A stretch of DNA of 56,199 bases, taken from assembly GCA_031082155.1 (NCBI GenBank), contig JAVHLL010000016.1, forward strand, positions 1 to 56,199, read 5' to 3'. Shown piece after piece: positions 51,419 through 56,199 of the stretch (the first letter of the stretch is position 1; every line of letters starts with the position of its first letter). Below the pieces are notes generated by a model. It did not search any database. It saw only the letters and a program-made list of their open reading frames with translations, and was not told the DNA's origin. A program made the translations under genes and the position numbers. The DNA comes from Thermodesulfovibrionales bacterium (GTDB lineage: Bacteria; Nitrospirota; Thermodesulfovibrionia; Thermodesulfovibrionales; SM23-35).

Positions 51419-52666
51419 ATGGGTCCTGAAATAGCCCTCTTCTATTTAATCGTTTTCCTGTTCATGGGAGTTGCCGCATTCTCTCTCATCAAAATCATTA
51501 CAAGATATTATGGAGGGAAAAAACGTCCGGAGACCAAGGATGTCTCACAGGTAGGTTTTGTCGTGGACACGTTCCACGACCTTATGTCCAAACTGAAAGA
51601 GAAAGAAAAAGAGCTTGAAGACTTGAGACAGCAAGCGGAAGACAGGGCGACTGCAATAGAAGGATACAATGAGAACATCCTCCAGAGCGTACCGAGCGGC
51701 GTGATCAGTTTTGATGAAGATCTGCACATAACAAAGCTGAATTATGCTGCGGAAAAGATACTTGAAGTCAAAGGGGCAAGCGTAAACGGGAAACCCTATA
51801 CCGAGGTGCTCGGGAAATCGATAACCGACCTCCTCTCCGCAAAAAAGGTTATCGAAAGAAATGAAGTGCGGTACATAACGCCGTCCGGGCGAAGCATATG
51901 GCTGGGACTCACCTTTTCACCATTGAAAAACAGCGAGGGACAGACAATCGGCCAGATCCTCGTCTTTACCGACCTCACCCATCTCAAGGCGATCGAATCC
52001 CAGATGGAACTGAGGGATAAACTCTCGAGCCTTGGAGAAATATCGGCGGGGATCGCGCATGAATTAAGAAATCCCATGGGGGTCATTGCAGGGTATACGA
52101 AATTGCTGTCCAAAAAAATTGATGCTGCCCTGAAACCTACAGTGGATGCGATATCCGGTGAGATTACGGTCATGGACAGGATCATCTCTGATTTCCTCTC
52201 GTTTGCCAAACCTGCATCGCTTGCAATTTCCGAGATCAATCTCAGGAAAATGATCGGGGACTGCATCAGTATCGCAGTGGGAGAGAGAGATGATATAAGG
52301 CTTGCGGTGGACATCCCGGACCTGCCGGAATTCAGGGGCGATGAGGTGCTTCTCAGACAGGCGTTCATTAACCTTATTCAAAACTCTGTTGAAGCAATGC
52401 CGCAGGGCGGGAATCTTTCTCTCCGGGCATTCCGGACCGCAGATCCGGCAGGGAATTTCCTGAACATGGTGCTCTCTGATACCGGACATGGAATTCCCGA
52501 TGAGATAAAAAATAAGATATTTCTGCCCTTCTTCACCACAAAAGAGAAAGGGACAGGCCTCGGTCTGGCCATAGTCCACAAGATCATAATCTCGCATAGC
52601 GGGAGCATCTCGGTCGAAAGCAGCGGGGAAGGCACGACTTTCAAGATAAGGCTGCCTCTGCAGTAA
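51419..52666 (+). CDS. Membrane-anchored PAS sensor histidine kinase (NtrB/PilS-like)
   Basis: 415 residues. One N-terminal membrane helix (IALFYLIVFLFMGVAAFSLIKII), a coiled coil (KLKEKEKELEDLRQQAEDRA), a PAS domain (about 75-195), HisKA with phospho-acceptor His in GIAHELRNPMGVIAGY (about 214), and a HATPase domain (NLIQNSVEAMPQGG, DTGHGIP, GTGLGLAIV). There is no receiver. The partner regulator is not in the window. Adjacency to pilD hints at a PilS-like role in type IV pilus control, but this is inference. Confidence 0.88.
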   Translation: MGPEIALFYLIVFLFMGVAAFSLIKIITRYYGGKKRPETKDVSQVGFVVDTFHDLMSKLKEKEKELEDLRQQAEDRATAIEGYNENILQSVPSGVISFDEDLHITKLNYAAEKILEVKGASVNGKPYTEVLGKSITDLLSAKKVIERNEVRYITPSGRSIWLGLTFSPLKNSEGQTIGQILVFTDLTHLKAIESQMELRDKLSSLGEISAGIAHELRNPMGVIAGYTKLLSKKIDAALKPTVDAISGEITVMDRIISDFLSFAKPASLAISEINLRKMIGDCISIAVGERDDIRLAVDIPDLPEFRGDEVLLRQAFINLIQNSVEAMPQGGNLSLRAFRTADPAGNFLNMVLSDTGHGIPDEIKNKIFLPFFTTKEKGTGLGLAIVHKIIISHSGSISVESSGEGTTFKIRLPLQ

Positions 52667-52682
52667 ATATTCAGTTTCCGGA

Positions 52683-52858
52683 AAGTATGGTATAAGGCTT
52701 AATTTCCAAATCAAAATCACGGGTAATCTTGATGAGGCTGAAGTCGAAGCGGAAGCCTCAGCTCTCATTGTGATGACAACATTATAATTCATGCAAAGCC
52801 ACGCATTTTCTCAAAGGTAGTTTAGTTTGATTTGGAAATTAAGCCTTATACCATACTT
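52683..52858. mobile_element. 176-bp inverted-repeat element with 33-bp perfect ends
   Basis: 52683-52715 and 52826-52858 are perfect 33-bp inverted repeats (beginning AAGTATGGTATAAGGCTTAA). The 110-bp centre has no coding frame of note. No clear target-site duplication. Could be a MITE, or a long hairpin terminator for the histidine kinase. Confidence 0.8.
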
Positions 52859-53146
52859 CAATATTTTGGATGGCAATGAACTCACCCACTACTTGACAAA
52901 AAGCCTTTCTGAGTCATAAGGTAGAGGCGATAAATATATTCTAATACCCTATGACTATAAAGACAGGTCACAGTACTTTCACTCATTCTCATCTCCCGAT
53001 ACAAACCGGGAGACTCCGAGGAATTTTGCCTCTTTATTATCAAATTTATACACTGTCTGTGTATCGGCAAAATAAATCCGTTCAAATACCGTGCCCTGTC
53101 TTTAACTGAGAAAATCTATGATCGCAATAAATTAAGGAGTATCAAT
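52859..53146. other. Intergenic region upstream of panB
   Basis: Holds GTCTCCCGGTTTGTATCGGGAGAT (minus strand), a hairpin near 52996-53012, and a minus-strand frame of 67 codons (52882-53085) with no ribosome site that I do not regard as a gene. The panB ribosome site AAGGAG is at its right end. Confidence 0.5.
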
Positions 53147-53947
53147 ATGCAAAAAATAACGATTCAGGACTTCCTGAAAAAGAAACGCGAAAAACAAAAA
53201 ATTACCCTTCTTACCGCCTACGACTACCCTTTCGCAAAGATCGTTGACGAAGCAGGCATTGATGGGATCATAGTCGGTGATTCAGTGGGCATGGTCGTCC
53301 AGGGGCTCGAAACGACCCTGCCGGTCACCATGGATGAGATGATTTATCATACAAAGATCGTATCAAGAGCCGTGCAGAACGCAATGGTAATCGGCGACCT
53401 GCCCTTCATGTCTTACCAGACAAGCGTTGCAGATGGGGTAAAGAATGCGGGAAGGTTTCTTAAAGAAGCCGGGGCTTCAGTCGTAAAAATCGAAGGCGGC
53501 GCTGAAGTTGCAGAGCATATCCGGGCGATGACAAGATCGGATATCCCGGTTATGGCCCATATCGGGTTAACTCCTCAGTCCATCCACAGGATGGGCGGCT
53601 ACAAGGTACAGGGCAAAACAGAAGCCTCTGCGAAAAGGCTTCTCGAAGAAGCGCATATCGCTGAGGACGCAGGGGCTTTTTCCCTATTGCTGGAAGCGAT
53701 TCCGATGGGATTGGCTAAAAAAATTACAGAAGAGTTAAGCATCCCGACTATCGGCATCGGCGCCGGTCCTTTCTGCGATGGTCAGGTCCTCGTCCTCCAC
53801 GACGTCATCGGCCTGTTCGAACGCTTCCTCCCCAAATTCGCCAAACGATATACAAACCTGAAAGAATCAGCCTTTGAGGCCATTAAAGAATATAAGGAAG
53901 AAGTGGAGAAGGGAGTTTTTCCTTCAGAGGAACAGAGTTTTAAGTAA
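53147..53947 (+). CDS. panB: 3-methyl-2-oxobutanoate hydroxymethyltransferase
   Basis: 266 residues; first committed step of pantothenate (coenzyme A) synthesis, using 5,10-methylene-tetrahydrofolate. PanB pattern: [35 protein letters not shown] with the metal-binding [31 protein letters not shown] and [24 protein letters not shown] precedes the ATG. Normal length. panC and panD are not adjacent. Its folate-dependent reaction links loosely to the methyl-branch chemistry encoded at 44-45 kb. Confidence 0.96.
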   Translation: MQKITIQDFLKKKREKQKITLLTAYDYPFAKIVDEAGIDGIIVGDSVGMVVQGLETTLPVTMDEMIYHTKIVSRAVQNAMVIGDLPFMSYQTSVADGVKNAGRFLKEAGASVVKIEGGAEVAEHIRAMTRSDIPVMAHIGLTPQSIHRMGGYKVQGKTEASAKRLLEEAHIAEDAGAFSLLLEAIPMGLAKKITEELSIPTIGIGAGPFCDGQVLVLHDVIGLFERFLPKFAKRYTNLKESAFEAIKEYKEEVEKGVFPSEEQSFK

Positions 53948-53968
53948 GTCGAAATAGTAACGGAAAAT

Positions 53969-54316
53969 TTATTCTTTTCCGATTGTGATCTTTTTTGTTA
54001 AATTGTTTTTCCCATTGCGAACATAAATAAGAATTATTTCATCACCTTTATTCAAATCAGCGATGGTCTTAATTGCCTCACCCTTTTTCACACTGGTGTA
54101 TTTATCAAATACGTATTTATTCTCTACTTCTTTACCCTCCACTGCTTCTTTCAGGGTAATCGTCATGGAATCCGTATCAATGGAACTTATTGTACCATTC
54201 ACCTGTTTTGCTACTTTTACGCTCCCCATCATACTCCCCAAATTTCCTGCAAGAGAAGTTTGTATCAGAGAGAGACAAAGAAACAGAGAAAAACCTATTA
54301 CCAATATTTGTTTCAT
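53969..54316 (-). CDS. Exported small beta-rich protein of unknown function
   Basis: 115 residues with AAGGAGGT before the ATG. Signal peptide MKQILVIGFSLFLCLSLIQTSLAG. The mature part (VNGTISSIDTDSMTITLKEAVEGKE, then TSVKKGEAIKTIADLNKGDEIILIYVRNGKNNLTKKITI) has the G-x-I-x-x-I-D-x-x-x-x-x-I-T-L pattern of DUF5666/OB-like periplasmic domains. Convergent with panB with a 21-bp gap. Function unknown. Confidence 0.8.
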   Translation of the reverse strand: MKQILVIGFSLFLCLSLIQTSLAGNLGSMMGSVKVAKQVNGTISSIDTDSMTITLKEAVEGKEVENKYVFDKYTSVKKGEAIKTIADLNKGDEIILIYVRNGKNNLTKKITIGKE

Positions 54317-54478
54317 TTCATTACCTCCTTATTTCAAGTCCCGTTTGCATATTCCAGGAATCTTTGTTTTTATATTTTAAAATATTTGTTCATTCAGAGT
54401 AAAGTATTATTCAAGCCACAAGCGCTATGGACAGATTCCGGAAATAATATAAATCAATGTCATTTTGAAGACAAATGG

Positions 54479-54484
54479 TATACT
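54479..54484 (+). promoter_or_regulatory. Extended -10 promoter for the HEAT-repeat protein
   Basis: TGGTATACT (TGn plus TATACT) would start transcription near 54491, past the first in-frame ATG at 54475 and about 14 nt before the ATG at 54505. No good -35 is seen, as is usual for extended -10 promoters. Confidence 0.4.
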
Positions 54485-54504
54485 ATAAAATACAGAACAA
54501 TTCC

Positions 54505-55977
54505 ATGAAAAGTATAAGAAATTTCCATATTCTTGTTGTATCTTTTATCATTCTGTTCTTTGCTTCAGGTGGATATACTCAACCACAAATACCAAAAGAG
54601 AATATCTCTGAAACAACCTCTTCCGAAGTTAAAAAGCAGATCGAAAGGCTGTACGATGACAAAGCTTCTGAACGTGGGGCTGCTGCAGAAGCTCTGGGTG
54701 AAATGGGGCAACAGGCAGTTTCTGCCATCCCTTTTCTTATTGAACTGTTTGCCGATACCGATCCTATCATCCTTAAAGCTCAGGACGGAACAGCAGAAAT
54801 AACCTCTCCCAGTAAAAAAGCAGTAGCTTCTCTTATTAAAATCGGCCCACCAGCTATTGAACCTTTAATTGCCGCACTTCAGGACAAACGCACTATCATT
54901 CGATTCAACTCAGTGGAAGCCCTTAAAAAAATTAAAGATCCTCGTGCAGTCGAACCACTTATTCATGTGCTCAAGGACAACGATTCTGATGTACAGAAAA
55001 ATGCGGTTGAAGCACTTGGTCAGATTCGGGACATGCATGCGCTTGGTCCCCTCAGTTCTTTTCACCATAATTCCAAGTATTCACAAAAACAGGAAGTAGC
55101 GTTTGCTTTAAAGAACATCATCGACAAAATGAGAGAAAATCGCAATACGGAAGAGCTCATCAGGGCACTGAATAATTCTGAAGCAATTGTTCGCGAACTT
55201 GCGGCAGATGCGTTGGGACAGATGCAGGCCAGCCGTGCCGTTCAACCACTTATTACCTTATTGGAGGACGAGGACCCAGAGGTGAGGAAAAAAGCAGCGG
55301 TGGCACTTGGAGCAATCAAGGACCAGAAAGCTGTTGACCCACTTATATCCCTGCTCAGGGACAACAACGAAGAAGTCAGGGAAGGTGCAGTCAAAGCACT
55401 GCAGAACATCGGCGTTGTTGCACTGGAGACTCTTCTTAATGCTTTGAAAGATAAAAATGAATCTGTTCGCATAGCAGCAGTGAAGATCCTGAGCGGGATA
55501 AAAGATAAGCGTATGCTGACATATATGATCGATGCTCTTGATGATGAATCCTGGATAGTCAGACTTGAGGCAGCAAGAGCACTTGGAAAAATAAATGACG
55601 CTCAGGCGGTAGGCCCACTTATCAACGCACTCAGGGATAGGAACGCCTCTGTACATGATGCTGCAGAAAGGTCCCTCATATCTCTGGGTACTTCCGTTGC
55701 TGATCCTCTTCTTGTTCATGCTCTCAAAGAAGATGATATCCGTATTCGTTCGTCAGCAGCAAAAATACTTGGGGAGGTCCGTGATAAGAGTGCCATCATA
55801 TATTTAATTGATGCATTAAAAGATCAAACATGGGTTGTGAGAGCCGAAGCAGCTATTGCTCTGGGAAAGATCGGTGATGAACAGGCTCTGGGGCCTTTAT
55901 ATGATGCAACCAACGATAGAGATTCATATGTCAGAGATGTGGCAGCAGGGGCAATTCAGAAGATAAAAGACCAGTAA
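54505..55977 (+). CDS. Exported HEAT-repeat (PBS-lyase type) protein
   Basis: 490 residues from the ATG at 54505, chosen over 54475 because it gives a clean signal peptide (MKSIRNFHILVVSFIILFFASGGYTQ) and because the promoter would exclude the earlier ATG. About twelve HEAT/PBS-lyase repeats of about 31 residues fill the mature protein, with consensus AVEPLIxALKDxDxxVRxxAAxALGxIKD (for example DAQAVGPLINALRDRNASVH, EQALGPLYDATNDRDSYVR). The tandem helices form a curved scaffold for protein binding, here outside the cytoplasm. No catalytic lyase residues. Partner unknown. Confidence 0.85.
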   Translation: MKSIRNFHILVVSFIILFFASGGYTQPQIPKENISETTSSEVKKQIERLYDDKASERGAAAEALGEMGQQAVSAIPFLIELFADTDPIILKAQDGTAEITSPSKKAVASLIKIGPPAIEPLIAALQDKRTIIRFNSVEALKKIKDPRAVEPLIHVLKDNDSDVQKNAVEALGQIRDMHALGPLSSFHHNSKYSQKQEVAFALKNIIDKMRENRNTEELIRALNNSEAIVRELAADALGQMQASRAVQPLITLLEDEDPEVRKKAAVALGAIKDQKAVDPLISLLRDNNEEVREGAVKALQNIGVVALETLLNALKDKNESVRIAAVKILSGIKDKRMLTYMIDALDDESWIVRLEAARALGKINDAQAVGPLINALRDRNASVHDAAERSLISLGTSVADPLLVHALKEDDIRIRSSAAKILGEVRDKSAIIYLIDALKDQTWVVRAEAAIALGKIGDEQALGPLYDATNDRDSYVRDVAAGAIQKIKDQ

Positions 55978-56199
55978 TTCTGTATCGTCACCACAACCAA
56001 TCCAAATATATACCTCGAAAATTTCAAGGGAATGCATTTCCCTCCAAAAAACTACAGGGCATCTTTCACATTCCTTCCCTTGATGGGAGGGTTTTAGGGA
56101 AGAGTGTCAAAAGAGTCTTCTTGCGTCAACCCCAACAAGCCAGTGAAAGGTAGCGTAAAATCTTCTGTGTAAAAATCTTGAGGTAAAAAATAAAAGGGT
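55978..56199. other. Terminal 222 bp, no feature recognised
   Basis: A short imperfect inverted repeat (TTCCCTTGATGGGAGG ... TTTTAGGGAA) is visible near 56068-56100, without a T-run. No gene start is supported before the window edge. Confidence 0.4.

Noticed and set aside
52882-53085. Minus-strand 67-codon frame in the panB upstream region
   Set aside because: No ribosome site, low-complexity N-terminus and no match to a known family.
1-56199. tRNA, rRNA, CRISPR array, prophage or complete insertion sequence
   Set aside because: None seen: no clover-leaf with conserved TTCGA arm, no regularly spaced identical repeats with unique spacers, no transposase or integrase frame.

Overview
The window is about 56 kb of bacterial chromosome with three main blocks. 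First is a 27 kb minus-strand block of redox/signalling genes and multiheme c-type cytochromes (1-27.1 kb). Second is a 16 kb minus-strand block of Wood-Ljungdahl genes: acetyl-CoA synthase, CO dehydrogenase, the corrinoid protein, its methyltransferase, and a NuoEFG-like NAD(P)H/flavin module (29.1-45.4 kb). Third is a plus-strand block of housekeeping and accessory genes (45.7-56.2 kb). The mix of bacterial-type acsB/C/D/E with cooS, very many CXXCH cytochromes, cysteine-rich PAS sensors and outer-membrane proteins points to a Gram-negative, strictly anaerobic, probably autotrophic or acetyl-CoA-oxidising bacterium. An uncultured Nitrospirota (Thermodesulfovibrio-like) or deltaproteobacterial lineage fits best; this is inference, because no rRNA is present.

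1-7.4 kb: a truncated multi-domain sensor, a PAS-PAS-GGDEF diguanylate cyclase, a four-PAS hybrid histidine kinase, and two small V4R-like proteins. Most of the PAS domains carry the same cysteine motif. 7.5-27.1 kb: a co-directional array that looks like an extracellular electron-transfer or cytochrome-nanowire locus. In transcription order it runs: three OmcS/OmcE-like cytochromes, an NHL propeller, a YVTN-propeller lipoprotein, an outer-membrane beta-barrel, three CsgG/LpoB-like proteins, a double-parvulin lipoprotein, a 26-heme and a 16-heme cytochrome, a fourth OmcS-like cytochrome and a 7-heme cytochrome. Altogether there are 69 CXXCH, one CX3CH and four conserved CX5CH motifs. A 20-codon leader ORF is coupled to one nanowire-type cytochrome.

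27.5-29.1 kb: scpA, a YkvA-family membrane protein and a small unknown protein. 29.1-45.4 kb: transcribed from acsE leftward through acsD, acsC, acsB, cooS, nuoE-like, two tandem nuoF-like genes with CBS domains, a nuoF C-terminal/ferredoxin protein and a nuoG-like gene. Together they would make or cleave acetyl-CoA from CO and methyl-corrinoid and exchange the electrons with NAD(P)H. 45.7-49.7 kb: a collagen-like lipoprotein behind a promoter holding a perfect palindrome, then rimP-nusA-recG. 49.7-56.2 kb: a coiled-coil protein, repeat elements, a GIY-YIG nuclease gene, pilD, a PAS histidine kinase, another inverted-repeat element, panB, and two exported proteins (one of HEAT repeats).

A window-wide theme is repetitive DNA. 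Bipartite hairpin elements with ends GTCATT...AATGAC occur at least seven times, one pair bracketing the GIY-YIG gene like terminal inverted repeats. Simple tandem repeats (GAGCAGAGAGCAGAG-like, GAGTTTATTGAGTTT-like, GTCATCAGTCATCGG-like) sit at gene starts and in several cases supply the hydrophobic core of signal peptides. No tRNA, rRNA, CRISPR array or complete insertion sequence was recognised.
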